29,494 bases of DNA from Rhodanobacteraceae bacterium (GTDB taxonomy: Bacteria > Pseudomonadota > Gammaproteobacteria > Xanthomonadales > Xanthomonadaceae). Shown here one piece after another: positions 6,864 through 16,481 of this stretch. A program made the translations under genes and the position numbers. The notes beneath the pieces were generated by a model. The model worked only from the letters and a program-made list of their open reading frames with translations, had not been told where the DNA came from and made no database searches. Location: NCBI GenBank assembly GCA_024233975.1, contig JACKOX010000032.1:1-29494 (forward strand), written 5' to 3'. The stretch's first letter is position 1; every line of letters starts with the position of its first letter.

Positions 6864-9800
6864 TCAGTCTTCGAAGCCGTTGGCGAAAATCTGGTCGGAC
6901 AAGGCGCAAACACTGCTCTCCGGCACAACGACGCCAAACGGGGTGTTGTCGATGCCGCTGAAGACCACGTTGTCGATTTCCCAGCCGTAGGCACCCGCCG
7001 CCGCATCCGTAGCGACACCGAAACGGACCTTCACGGTCTGTCCCTGGAACGCCGTTCCGAAGCTCGCCGTAATGGTGTCGGTATTCGGGAACGAGGCATT
7101 GGCGTTGACGTATGCCTGGCGCCCGGCCAGGGGGTTCCCGGAACCCGTGAACAACGCCATGCCATAGCCCGGCGAAAGGTAGGGCCCGGCATCGACCCAG
7201 TTCGCGCCATCGTCGACGCTGATCTCGATCACGCCACCATCCCAGGCCGTGTTCGGGTTCGTGTCGAACTCGAACCGATAGCGCGTATCCAGCGTCATCG
7301 TGAATTCACCCGACGCCGAAACCTCCAGCGGCGGCGATTCCAGCCAGACGATGCCAGGTGCCCCGGCATCCAGGCCAAAGGCCCGGTGCTGGTCTGCCGC
7401 CAACGCGACCAGTCCCCAAGTCTCTGACACGCTTCCCTCGTTGGCCACGGACCAGTTGGGCGAGAGCACCTCGAAATCGGCCATCGCAGACACGTTTGGC
7501 ACGTCGTCCACATTGCCCAGGTAGCTCTGGCCAAAGCTTGCAGGCCCTTCTGCGTCCGGGTGGTTGATCTGTGCATTGACTGCAAACACCAGCGAACCAC
7601 TGGCGCCATCCATGGCGACGGGGATGCTCAGTGACGTGCCAGTACGCGCATCGAGCGCTGGAACGTTCACCGTATCCGGCACGAACATCATTTCGGTCTG
7701 CGTCGAGCTGGCGGTGAGGGTGGCGCCGGTCATCGTGTAGAAGCCGGCGTTTGCCACATCCATCACGACATGCCCCATCTCGCCTTCGTCGAGGCGACCA
7801 TCATCGTCGCAGGACAACACATCCACGGCCAGGCTGCTGATGGCAACCTGCGGCCCGCTGAGGATGCCGCCGCTCTCGACCACACCGCTATTGGTAGGAT
7901 CGTTGCGGTCAGGAGCCACGGCACTCGCGCCCATGCCGCGCTTGGCAAAGCCCGCCAAGCAAGTGGCGTAGTCGTCCTCATCCTGAGAGGCAATCACTGA
8001 CAGGATCGCGTCGCGCGCTTCCAGGAACGTCGGCGCCGCCGGCGTCATCTTGTAACCCCCGACCAGATACGACTTCATGCGGTCCTGAGCATCGTTGAAG
8101 GTCAGGAGCGGATCGTTCAACAACCCGGCATAACACTCCCACAGGGCCGACGCCCAGACTTCACCCGCGTTGTGAACTTCCGCGTTGTTGCTGCCGTTGG
8201 CACCAAAGTCCGGCGGCGGCGAAACCGGAAGTGGCACACCGTTTTCGATATGGGCAAAGGTCAGTGGATTCTTCGTCATGTCCGTCGAATACGGATAACG
8301 ACGAATACCGTAGTAGTGGCTGTTGTTGGGCGACAAGGTCAATGAAGGCCCCCCGAGGTCATAGCCGGCACCAGCGTAGACGCCACCGAAGTTGGCGTTT
8401 GCCGGCACCATGGCGTCTTCCTCCTTGACCAGTCCCAGCAGGAAGTGGAAGTCACCCCAGCCCTCTCCCATGCCACGGCCCTGCTGATTGCTCAGACCCG
8501 TAGAGTCCTGCACCAGACGGTTGCTGATGTAGTGGCCCCATTCGTGCAGGACGACCGTGCTGTCGAAGGATCCTTCGCGGTTAATTACCGCCTCTCGAAT
8601 CATTCTCGCATTCACCGTCGAACCGGCATTCTTGATGGTCTGTCCATCGGCCAGGGTGATACGCAATGCCGGAATCGTGACTGACGCATCCGTGCCACCC
8701 ATCCCCTGGACAGAGCCGGCCACGTTATCGGCAAGCAGCATGCCAATGGCGCCGGCGTTCTGCGCGTTGAGCGCCTTGACGGTGAAATTGCAGTTGCCGC
8801 GGTCGACGAACGCGATTTTCGCGTCCACCGCTAGGGCGTTGATCAGGGGTTCGCAGCCATCGGTGGTTGTGCCGGCACCATCGTCCACCTGCACGAGGTC
8901 CGCGGTCACGTCGAAGCTCTGCGGACCGAAGGAACCTGTACCGGTGGCAAAGGTGTCAACGACGCCGCCGGTCAGTTCGACCTGACTCGGACCGTTGCCG
9001 GTGAAGATGTACATCTGCATGCGCGGACGCCCGCCATCTGCCGGCGTCGACATGTTGGCGTTGTTGAGGCCGCTACTATCCTGCGCTTCGGCGCGAATCG
9101 AGTCACCACCCGAACCGCCTCTACCGAAGTTATCCGTCTGGGCGTTGCCTGCAGGCTCGTCAAAGCCGGAATCATAGAACCAGTCGTGCAGCCAGTTATT
9201 CAGGTAAAACAGGTTGGTAACGGCTGCAGCGCTTTGCGTGCCGTTGTCCAGCGGGTCCAAGTTGTGGTTGTAGTCGTACTGGAAGTTTCCTGGCGTCGTC
9301 GTAGCGGCGCGGAGATCAGCGCCACCACCCTGGAAACCATCATTGGCATCGAGATCGGCATAGGCATCCACGTTGTTGCCCGTCGTCTCCGTCGCGCCAG
9401 CCGGCAACCACGGATCATTCCTGCTGAACGGCGCGTTCTGGAGGTTAATGTCGTTGGGCGTAACGAAGCTGGCCGGCTGATAGCCATCCGGCGTTCCGGT
9501 AGGATGCGGGAACCCGTCGCGCCCCTGGGGGCCGACAAATGGGGTGAACGGTGCGCTCGACTCGCCATACACGCGATAAGTGAAGGCATCCTGTTCGACC
9601 AGGTCCTTGCGGAACAGTAGCTTGCCCCAGGTTGCATCAACAACATACGACCAGGCGCGGGTCTCACCCGTATCGCGGTCCTGTACCTGCAGTTCGCCGT
9701 AGTAGGCCGGCACCAGTCCGCCAGGCAACCGGAAGTAGACCGGCCGCACGCGCGCCGGATCGGCAAAGCGATATCGGGACTTGCTCGCATTGGCGAGATC

Positions 9801-10472
9801 GAAGCGCAGGTAGTCGCCCTGAGTGTAGGACTTCTGCAGCGTCGCCGTGGCCAGATCCTCGGCCACACCCATGTCCCGCATCATGCGCTGCAGTGCATCT
9901 TCCTCGCTCATGCGGAAGGCAGCCGACGACTTGCCATTCGCGAAGTTCGCGCCGGACACGCTGCCGCCGACGCTGCGCAGGCTGCCATCGGCATTGATCA
10001 GTACGCCGACCCGCTCCCGGAACACCACCACGCCGTCGATGCGGTTGTCGAAGCGGACGATGGCCGCGCCATTGTCGAGACGCTGGATATCGACCGTCTC
10101 GAGGTTGTCGACGTCCGCGGCGCGCATCTTGTACTGCGGCGCCAGATCGCTGAGGTAACCACGGGCAAGCGCCGCCACGTCCTTCACCAGGTACAGCGGG
10201 CCGGAACGTTTGCCCAACGACGCCGGTGCCTGAAAGAAAGTCGGCAGGCCCAAACGGGAATCGTCACGTTTGCCCGGGACAGCCCTGCCCAGCTTTGCCG
10301 AGGCGCCATGGGCTTCAACGGATACGGAAGGGCGAGTCGAGGACAGGACGTCGAAATTGACGGACTGCGAGGCCTGGGCAACGCCAGTGAGGCCCACAAG
10401 CGCCGCACTGACCGCCAGACAGAGCGAGCGATAGCGCCAACGGGATGACGACAGGAATGGACTGCGGATCAT
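6864..10472 (-). CDS. Secreted M36 (fungalysin-type) metalloprotease with PA domain and GFED C-terminal tail
   Basis: This is a 1202-residue secreted zinc endopeptidase. The start is the ATG at 10472, preceded by GGGGGA and followed by a signal peptide ending near GVAQA/SQSV; an upstream in-frame ATG at 10580 would bury it. In order: FTP/PepSY-type propeptide (about residues 90-220), M36 core, inserted protease-associated domain (about 505-615, with FVDRGNCNFTVKALNAQNAG), then the zinc site HEWGH at 643-647 with third ligand Glu670 in MGEGWGD. The motif HNAGEVWASALWECY is typical of M36. From about 900 come beta-sandwich modules: a CARDB-like segment, then a jelly-roll-like domain with EISVDDGANWVDAG. 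The last residues are IFANGFED, shared with the divergent nuclease. Export is probably Sec plus type II secretion, which is inferred. Confidence 0.94.
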   Translation of the reverse strand: MIRSPFLSSSRWRYRSLCLAVSAALVGLTGVAQASQSVNFDVLSSTRPSVSVEAHGASAKLGRAVPGKRDDSRLGLPTFFQAPASLGKRSGPLYLVKDVAALARGYLSDLAPQYKMRAADVDNLETVDIQRLDNGAAIVRFDNRIDGVVVFRERVGVLINADGSLRSVGGSVSGANFANGKSSAAFRMSEEDALQRMMRDMGVAEDLATATLQKSYTQGDYLRFDLANASKSRYRFADPARVRPVYFRLPGGLVPAYYGELQVQDRDTGETRAWSYVVDATWGKLLFRKDLVEQDAFTYRVYGESSAPFTPFVGPQGRDGFPHPTGTPDGYQPASFVTPNDINLQNAPFSRNDPWLPAGATETTGNNVDAYADLDANDGFQGGGADLRAATTTPGNFQYDYNHNLDPLDNGTQSAAAVTNLFYLNNWLHDWFYDSGFDEPAGNAQTDNFGRGGSGGDSIRAEAQDSSGLNNANMSTPADGGRPRMQMYIFTGNGPSQVELTGGVVDTFATGTGSFGPQSFDVTADLVQVDDGAGTTTDGCEPLINALAVDAKIAFVDRGNCNFTVKALNAQNAGAIGMLLADNVAGSVQGMGGTDASVTIPALRITLADGQTIKNAGSTVNARMIREAVINREGSFDSTVVLHEWGHYISNRLVQDSTGLSNQQGRGMGEGWGDFHFLLGLVKEEDAMVPANANFGGVYAGAGYDLGGPSLTLSPNNSHYYGIRRYPYSTDMTKNPLTFAHIENGVPLPVSPPPDFGANGSNNAEVHNAGEVWASALWECYAGLLNDPLLTFNDAQDRMKSYLVGGYKMTPAAPTFLEARDAILSVIASQDEDDYATCLAGFAKRGMGASAVAPDRNDPTNSGVVESGGILSGPQVAISSLAVDVLSCDDDGRLDEGEMGHVVMDVANAGFYTMTGATLTASSTQTEMMFVPDTVNVPALDARTGTSLSIPVAMDGASGSLVFAVNAQINHPDAEGPASFGQSYLGNVDDVPNVSAMADFEVLSPNWSVANEGSVSETWGLVALAADQHRAFGLDAGAPGIVWLESPPLEVSASGEFTMTLDTRYRFEFDTNPNTAWDGGVIEISVDDGANWVDAGPYLSPGYGMALFTGSGNPLAGRQAYVNANASFPNTDTITASFGTAFQGQTVKVRFGVATDAAAGAYGWEIDNVVFSGIDNTPFGVVVPESSVCALSDQIFANGFED

Positions 10473-10908
10473 GGATTCCCCCGGGATGATGGCAGCTGGC
10501 CCTCGCCAGCTCGCCGGATGAAGGACTGGAACGAACGGTACACGCCTTGCCGGCGCACCCGACATCTCGCGCTGCGCCAAACCACTCGCAGCATCCCGAC
10601 CAGCTTAGCGGAAATCGGGGCCCGGAAATCACCGCGTGACCGTGACGAAATCCCGCCCGCGATTCCCGGGGAAATCAGGCTTCAATCCGCACCTCCCGCG
10701 TCCACCGAGTGACAGAGCCTGCAACGACCAGGAACCACTGGGAAGCCGGCAAATGTCTGTCGCTGACCAGCCCCACTTCCCACAACCGCCCCGCGCAGTC
10801 CTGATACTTCAATGGCTTGCAGAACAAACCTGATGACTTGTGCAGCAAGACATGAAACCGTCAAGTCGGTGCGGTATGGTTCGCCGTTCAACTCCGGGGA
10901 ATAAACAC
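10473..10908. other. Divergent intergenic region, protease / nuclease
   Basis: These 436 bases have no convincing gene; the short open frames are upstream extensions of the flanking genes or chance. Weak candidate promoter elements are TAAGCT on minus (complement of 10602-10607) toward the protease and TATGGT at 10875-10880 toward the nuclease. Neither has a good -35 at the right spacing. GGGGA at 10896-10900 is the nuclease ribosome site. I found no clear inverted repeat that would suggest a shared operator. Confidence 0.4.
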
Positions 10909-13900
10909 ATGTCCAAGCGCATCGGGCGCCTGCCCATCCTGACTGCCATTGTTGCTGGTGTCGCCGTCACTGCGGCAGCGCCGTCCGCCTTCGCGGATGT
11001 CTTCATCAATGAAATCCACTACGACAACACCGGCGGCGACGTCGGCGAGGCTGTTGAAGTTGTCGCAACGGCTGGTGAGGATCTCAGTCTGTACAGCGTT
11101 GAACTGTATAACGGCAGCGGTGGGGTCACATACGGTTCGTCGCCGTATGCATTACCTGCAGGCAGCACCGATTGCAGCGGCGCCACAATCGCCACGCTCA
11201 ACTTTCCTGCCAATGGACTTCAAAACGGCGCCCCGGATGGGCTTGCCCTGATTGGCCCAGGGCCAACAGTCGTTCAGTTTCTCAGCTACGAAGGTAGCTT
11301 GACGGCGACCAACGGAACCGCGATCGGCCTGACGTCCACCGACATCCTGGTCAGCGAAGACGGCTCTGGTCCGATCGGTGAGTCACTTCAGCTCAATGGC
11401 AGCGGAACCAGCTATGCCGACTTCGCCTGGAGCCCCTCCGCAACGGCCACTTTTGGCGCATGCAACACGTCCCAAAGTTTCGCAGCAGCTCTCCCCAATC
11501 TGAGCATCGATGACGTCAGCATGGCCGAAGGCGATGGCGGCACGACGACATTCACCTTTACCGTCAGCATCGATGCAACATCTGCTTCCGACGTCACCTT
11601 CGACTACGCCACTGCCGATGGTACGGCGATGCTGGCAGACAACGACTACGTCGAAATCACCACTACGGCTGGCACGATCACAGCCGGCACCCAGACAACG
11701 ACGATTGATGTCACGGTCAATGGCGACATGACGCTTGAGCCCGACGAAACCTTCACCGTCGAGTTGAGTAACGTGGTTGGCGCCAACGTTACCGATGGCG
11801 TGGGCACCGGCACCATCCTCGACGATGACGCGGCCGAGCTGGTCATCAATGAAGTCGACTACGATCAGGCAGGCGCTGATATCGCTGAGTTCGTCGAGCT
11901 AAAGAATGTTTCCGACAGCATCATTGACCTGTCTTTGTACGAACTGGTTTTCGTAAATGGTGCCGCCGGCGCCCCGTACAACACTTTTGCTCTCTCCGGG
12001 TCGCTGGATGCAGGTCACTACTTCGTCCTTTGCGGAAACGCGGCGAATACGCCAAATTGTGATTTGGACGTCTCACCGAATACGGACCTTATCCAGAATG
12101 GATCGTCGGACGGCATCATCCTCCGTCTTGCCGGCGGCGGTGCTGTAGAAGACTCCCTTGCATATGAAGGCAATTCTGCAGGAGCCACTGAGGGAACTGG
12201 CGCATCCGCAGCAGACTCCAACGCAATCGATTTCATCGGACTTTCACGCTTCCCGGACGGCACCGACACGAACGACAACGATACGGACTTTAGCCTCCGC
12301 TGCATTTCTCCAGGCAAAGCCAACATCGCCGCCGACACGTCCTGCCCTGCGCCAACAGCGATCGTCCCTGAACTCAGTATCAGCGATGCATCCGTTACCG
12401 AAGGCGGCAACCTGGTCTTTGGCGTGACGCTGGATATCGACGCATCCGCGCAATTCGACGTGACGTACACGATCGTTGACGGCAGCGCGACAGTCGCCGA
12501 CAACGATTATGACAATGCGGGCAGCGGCGGAACGATCACCTTCACCGGTGGCACCGCCGGCACCGTCGACATCATCGTCCCGACCATCGGCGATGCCACT
12601 CCCGAACTCGACGAAAATCTGACTGTCGTCATTTCCAACGTCACTGCCGGTGATGCAGTCATCGTCGACGACACCGGCGTGGGCACCATCCTCAACGATG
12701 ACGGCGCATTGCCGACGGTTTCCATCAGCGACGCGACACCTGTCGCAGAAGGCAATGGCACAGGCAATGACCTTGTCTTCAACGTGACGCTGGATATCAA
12801 CGCTGCCACCGAATTCAGCGTGACCTATAACATCGTCGACGGAACGGCCACGGTTGCCGATTCCGATTATGACAACACTGGTAGCGGCGGAACCATCACC
12901 TTCACTGGGGGCGTCGCCGGAACGCAGCAGATCATTGTTCCAACGATCGGTGACACCACCTACGAGAACGACGAACAGTTCACGGTGGTCATCTCCAACG
13001 TGTCCGCCGGCAACGCCGTGATCTCCGATGACACTGGCGTCGGCACTATCCAGAACGACGACCGCGCACCGGTCTGGGTCATTCAGGGCGCAGGGGCATT
13101 CTCGCCGTTCGTTCCCGGTGCATCGCTGGGCAGCAATACGAACGGAGCGACGGTAGACATCAAGGCCAGCGTAGTCACTGCCGTGGCCTATCGCGCCGAC
13201 AACAACAACCAGCAGGCATTCTTCATGCAGACGCCCGACGCCGAATCGGATGGCAATGCAGCCACCTCCGACGGCATCTACGTCTACAGCAGCACGCCTG
13301 TCGCAATCGGCGACCTTGTCGAGGTCAGCGGCACGGTACAGGAATACTACGGCACCACCGAAATCGGTTCGGCCACGGTGAACGTCATTTCCAGTGGCAA
13401 CGCCCTGCCGACACCAGTGATCTTCTCGGCGGGTTCCGGCATGCCGTCGCTCGATCCGACGACCCTGACCTGTCCTGGCAGCGGCCCGGGCGGCACCAAC
13501 AACGACGACACCAACTTCGAATGCTTCGAAGGCATGCTGGTGAGCATCCCCGAGGCAATCGCGCTACAGGGCAACCGTCGCCGTACCAACGACAACTACT
13601 CCGAACTGCAGTTCACGCCGCGTGCACAGCGCTCCCTGCGTGAACAGGGCGTGCGTTACCCGGATGCCACCACGCTGGCGAACGCGGCTGCGGGCATGTG
13701 GGACGGCAACCCTGAAGTCATGGAAATGGATCCCGACATCGCCCGTCGCGGCGCTACTGGTCCGACTCCGGGCATTGATACCGAAATTGCCGGCGGCGCC
13801 ACGTTCAGTGCCAGCGGCGTACTGACCTTCGATTTCGGCGACTATGTGTTCTGGCCCACCACCCTGAATGTCGACGCGGCGAGCAACGTCCTGCCGCGCC

Positions 13901-16350
13901 CGGTGGACGCTGCGGTCAGCTCCGAACTCAGCGTCGGTTCGTTCAACATGCTGCGCTTCTGCGACATCATCACCGGTGAGCACGTTTATACCTGTGACAG
14001 CCCGGAGCCCGACCAGCCGGCACTGGACGCCAAGCTGGTGAAGCTGAGTGCCTACGTGCGCGAGGTCCTGCGCTCGCCGGACGTGGTCGGCGTGCAGGAA
14101 GTCGAGACACAGGCCATCCTGGCCGACCTCGCTACGCAGATCAGTAACGATGGCGGTCCGACCTACACGGCCTATCTGGTCGAGGGCAACGACGGCGGCG
14201 GTATCGACGTCGGCTATCTGGTCAAGGATTCCCGCGTCAAGAACGCCACGGTGACGCAATACCTGGCGGCCGAAACCTGGGACGACCCGGCCTGCTCGCC
14301 CTGCGCTCCGGAACCTGCGCTGCATGACCGTCCGCCACTGTTGCTGGAAGCTGACTTCCAGCCGACACCGAGCGACCCGCTGATGCCGTTCGCGATCATC
14401 AACAACCACACCCGCTCGCGCGGTGGCGTGGACACCGGCGACGAGCGAGTGCGCGCGAAGCGATTCCTGCAGGCCAAGTCGATTGCCCGGCTGGTGCAGG
14501 ATTTCCAGACCGCCACCAACACTTTCGCTGGACAGGCCACGAACACGACACCGCTGATCCTGGTGGGCGACTACAACGCCTACCAGTTCACCGATGGCTA
14601 TGTCGACGTGGTGGGCATGATCGCCGGCACCTACGATGACAACGCCAATACCTGCGCACCCAGCAATGCGGTCACCGACTGCAAGCTCGGCGGCCAGAAT
14701 ATCGTCTCGCCGGCACTACAGAACCTGGTGCTGTCGGTCGACGCCAACGAGCAGTACTCGTTCCTCTTTACCGAGAACTTCGGTCTGGTGATGGGCTACA
14801 GCACGCCGAATCCGGCACGCGACGTCGCCACTGGCCAGATCCTGGACAACGTGCTGGCCAACCATCTGGCGGTGCCCTACGTCACCAACATCCAGTACGG
14901 TCGCGCCAACACCGACGCGTCGATCAACGGCGCGGACCTCGGTAGTGGACCGGATGGTGCAGGCGGCACGCAATTGAGCCAGGCCATCGGCAGTTCGGAT
15001 CACGATGGTGTCGTGGCTTACTTCGAGACCGACTGTTCCGGTGCGCTGAAGGGTGATGCAAACGCGGACACCGACAACGACGGTATCTGCCAGCTCATCG
15101 ATAACTGCCCGGCGGATGCCAATGACGGTCAGGAAGACGCGAACGGCAATGGTTATGGTGACGCCTGCGACGCAGCGCCGGTCGCGGATGACGACGCCTA
15201 TGCCGCGACCGAGGACACCACCCTCAACGTTTCGGCGCCGGGCGTTCTGGTCGGCGACACCGATACCGAGCAAGACAGCCTCACCGCCACTCTGGTCAGT
15301 GGCCCGGCCACTGGCAACCTGACGCTGAATACTGACGGCAGCTTCGACTACACGCCGGCTGCCAACGTCTGCGACAACATCACCCCGGTGACCTTTACCT
15401 ATCAAGCCAGCGATGGCGGCAGCACCTCAAACACGGCCACGGTGTCGATCACGGTTGCCTGCGTGAACGACGCACCGGTCGCCAACAACGACAGCTACAA
15501 CGCCACCGAGGACACGACGCTCAACGTCTCGGCTCCGGGTGTGCTGGGCAATGACACGGATGCGGACGGTGATGGCCTCACCGCCAGCCTGGTCAGCGGC
15601 CCGGCAACCGGCAGCCTGACGCTGAATTCGGACGGCAGTTTCGACTACACGCCGGCAGCGAACGTCTGCAACGCCACCCCGGTGACCTTCACCTACATGG
15701 CAAACGACGGCACGGCTGACTCCAACGTTGCCACGGCCAGTATCCTGGTGGCCTGCGTGGACGACCCGGCGGTGCTGGCCGACGACACGGCCAGCGTGGA
15801 CGAAGACGCTGCCGCGACGGCCATTGACGTCCTGGCCAATGACGTTGATCCGGACTCGGTGCTGTTGATCAGCGGCTTCACGCAGCCAGCCAATGGCACT
15901 GTCGTGGTGACCGGCGGTGGCACCGGCCTGACCTACCAGCCGGACGCGAACTACTGCAACACCGGCGGGACAACGGATGACTTCACTTACACAGCAAATG
16001 GCCAAACGGCTACCGTGCGGGTGACCGTCAACTGTCTGGATGACGATGCGGTCGCGGCGGACGATGCAGCGACCGTGACGCAGAACTCGTCCGGCAACCT
16101 GATCGACGTGCTGAACAACGACACGCCGGATCCGGACTTCGCACTGTCCATCGACAGCGTCGACGCCAGCAGCGCCCAGGGTGGATCGGTCAGCATCAGC
16201 GGTAGCCAGGTCAGCTACACGCCGGCCAATGGCTTCTGTGGCACCACTGATACCTTCAGCTACACGCTGGTGGGTGGCAGCAGTGCCACGGTGACCGTCA
16301 CCGTTGATTGCCTGCCCGCGGCGATCTTCGCCGATGGCTTCGAGGACTGA
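10909..16350 (+). CDS. Giant secreted ExeM/NucH-type nuclease with LTD, Calx-beta, TSP3 and cadherin-like repeats and GFED tail
   Basis: This is a 1813-residue exported protein with a signal peptide ending at APSAFA. In order: lamin-tail domain (about 27-180), Calx-beta (198-308), second lamin-tail domain (about 310-480), two more Calx-beta repeats (489-600, 604-719), an OB-like region of the ExeM type (about 720-1000), then an endonuclease/exonuclease/phosphatase domain (about 1007-1375). Catalytic residues visible are Glu1064 (GVQEVE), His1167 (INNHTRSRGG), Asp1221 and Asn1223 (VGDYNAY), and Asp1364/His1365 (SSDHDG). A calcium-binding thrombospondin type-3 segment (1381-1425) and four tandem cadherin-like repeats follow. 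The protein ends IFADGFED. It should hydrolyse extracellular DNA. The ATG at 10909 has GGGGA 8 bases upstream and directly precedes the signal peptide, so the longer frame from 10840 is rejected. Confidence 0.93.
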   Translation: MSKRIGRLPILTAIVAGVAVTAAAPSAFADVFINEIHYDNTGGDVGEAVEVVATAGEDLSLYSVELYNGSGGVTYGSSPYALPAGSTDCSGATIATLNFPANGLQNGAPDGLALIGPGPTVVQFLSYEGSLTATNGTAIGLTSTDILVSEDGSGPIGESLQLNGSGTSYADFAWSPSATATFGACNTSQSFAAALPNLSIDDVSMAEGDGGTTTFTFTVSIDATSASDVTFDYATADGTAMLADNDYVEITTTAGTITAGTQTTTIDVTVNGDMTLEPDETFTVELSNVVGANVTDGVGTGTILDDDAAELVINEVDYDQAGADIAEFVELKNVSDSIIDLSLYELVFVNGAAGAPYNTFALSGSLDAGHYFVLCGNAANTPNCDLDVSPNTDLIQNGSSDGIILRLAGGGAVEDSLAYEGNSAGATEGTGASAADSNAIDFIGLSRFPDGTDTNDNDTDFSLRCISPGKANIAADTSCPAPTAIVPELSISDASVTEGGNLVFGVTLDIDASAQFDVTYTIVDGSATVADNDYDNAGSGGTITFTGGTAGTVDIIVPTIGDATPELDENLTVVISNVTAGDAVIVDDTGVGTILNDDGALPTVSISDATPVAEGNGTGNDLVFNVTLDINAATEFSVTYNIVDGTATVADSDYDNTGSGGTITFTGGVAGTQQIIVPTIGDTTYENDEQFTVVISNVSAGNAVISDDTGVGTIQNDDRAPVWVIQGAGAFSPFVPGASLGSNTNGATVDIKASVVTAVAYRADNNNQQAFFMQTPDAESDGNAATSDGIYVYSSTPVAIGDLVEVSGTVQEYYGTTEIGSATVNVISSGNALPTPVIFSAGSGMPSLDPTTLTCPGSGPGGTNNDDTNFECFEGMLVSIPEAIALQGNRRRTNDNYSELQFTPRAQRSLREQGVRYPDATTLANAAAGMWDGNPEVMEMDPDIARRGATGPTPGIDTEIAGGATFSASGVLTFDFGDYVFWPTTLNVDAASNVLPRPVDAAVSSELSVGSFNMLRFCDIITGEHVYTCDSPEPDQPALDAKLVKLSAYVREVLRSPDVVGVQEVETQAILADLATQISNDGGPTYTAYLVEGNDGGGIDVGYLVKDSRVKNATVTQYLAAETWDDPACSPCAPEPALHDRPPLLLEADFQPTPSDPLMPFAIINNHTRSRGGVDTGDERVRAKRFLQAKSIARLVQDFQTATNTFAGQATNTTPLILVGDYNAYQFTDGYVDVVGMIAGTYDDNANTCAPSNAVTDCKLGGQNIVSPALQNLVLSVDANEQYSFLFTENFGLVMGYSTPNPARDVATGQILDNVLANHLAVPYVTNIQYGRANTDASINGADLGSGPDGAGGTQLSQAIGSSDHDGVVAYFETDCSGALKGDANADTDNDGICQLIDNCPADANDGQEDANGNGYGDACDAAPVADDDAYAATEDTTLNVSAPGVLVGDTDTEQDSLTATLVSGPATGNLTLNTDGSFDYTPAANVCDNITPVTFTYQASDGGSTSNTATVSITVACVNDAPVANNDSYNATEDTTLNVSAPGVLGNDTDADGDGLTASLVSGPATGSLTLNSDGSFDYTPAANVCNATPVTFTYMANDGTADSNVATASILVACVDDPAVLADDTASVDEDAAATAIDVLANDVDPDSVLLISGFTQPANGTVVVTGGGTGLTYQPDANYCNTGGTTDDFTYTANGQTATVRVTVNCLDDDAVAADDAATVTQNSSGNLIDVLNNDTPDPDFALSIDSVDASSAQGGSVSISGSQVSYTPANGFCGTTDTFSYTLVGGSSATVTVTVDCLPAAIFADGFED
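12373..13066 (+). repeat. Two tandem Calx-beta repeats inside the nuclease gene
   Basis: Two copies of about 110 codons (12373-12708 and 12718-13066) share TVAD-N/S-DYDN, GSGGTITFTGG, IIVPTIGD, VVISNV-S/T-AG and DDTGVGTI in the same order. DNA similarity is high but not identical, so this is an older internal duplication. A more divergent third copy lies at 11500-11829, separated by a lamin-tail domain. Confidence 0.8.
15181..16320 (+). repeat. Four tandem cadherin-like repeats, C-terminal part of the nuclease
   Basis: Four units of roughly 90-100 codons begin near 15181, 15478, 15772 and 16042. Units 1 and 2 are close copies (TEDTTLNVSAPGVL, LVSGPATG-N/S-LTLN, DGSFDYTPAANVC). Units 3 and 4 are more divergent. 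Each unit has one Cys in the ANVC/ANYC/NGFC position and another at its end (VACV, VACV, VNCL, VDCL). That pattern suggests one disulfide per repeat, fitting an extracellular location. Confidence 0.75.
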
Positions 16351-16376
16351 CGGTACTGCGACAACGCAAGACGACG

Positions 16377-16401
16377 ACGGCCACCTTCGGGTGGCCGTTT
16401 T
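16377..16401. terminator. Terminator after the nuclease gene
   Basis: ACGGCCACC (16377-16385) and GGTGGCCGT (16390-16398) form a 9-bp perfect stem around a TTCG loop. TTTTCG follows on plus, with the T-run at 16398-16401. It lies 27 bases after the nuclease stop. The convergent ubiquinone gene ends at 16482, so it may also stop minus-strand transcripts, though no T-run exists on that side. Confidence 0.85.
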
Positions 16402-16481
16402 CGTTGGTGCCTACGGGGTCACTTTCAAGCGAATTGGCGGCGAGACGGAAGTGCGCCTTGCCATCACCACAACGGCAACGA

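Noticed and set aside
10581..10908. Small open frames in the protease-nuclease gap as extra genes
   Set aside because: They lack ribosome sites and domain signals, and overlap upstream extensions of the flanking genes.
15181..16320. Tandem DNA repeats as a possible CRISPR or satellite array
   Set aside because: The repeats are about 270-300 bases, in frame, imperfect and encode folded extracellular domains; there is no short constant repeat with unique spacers.
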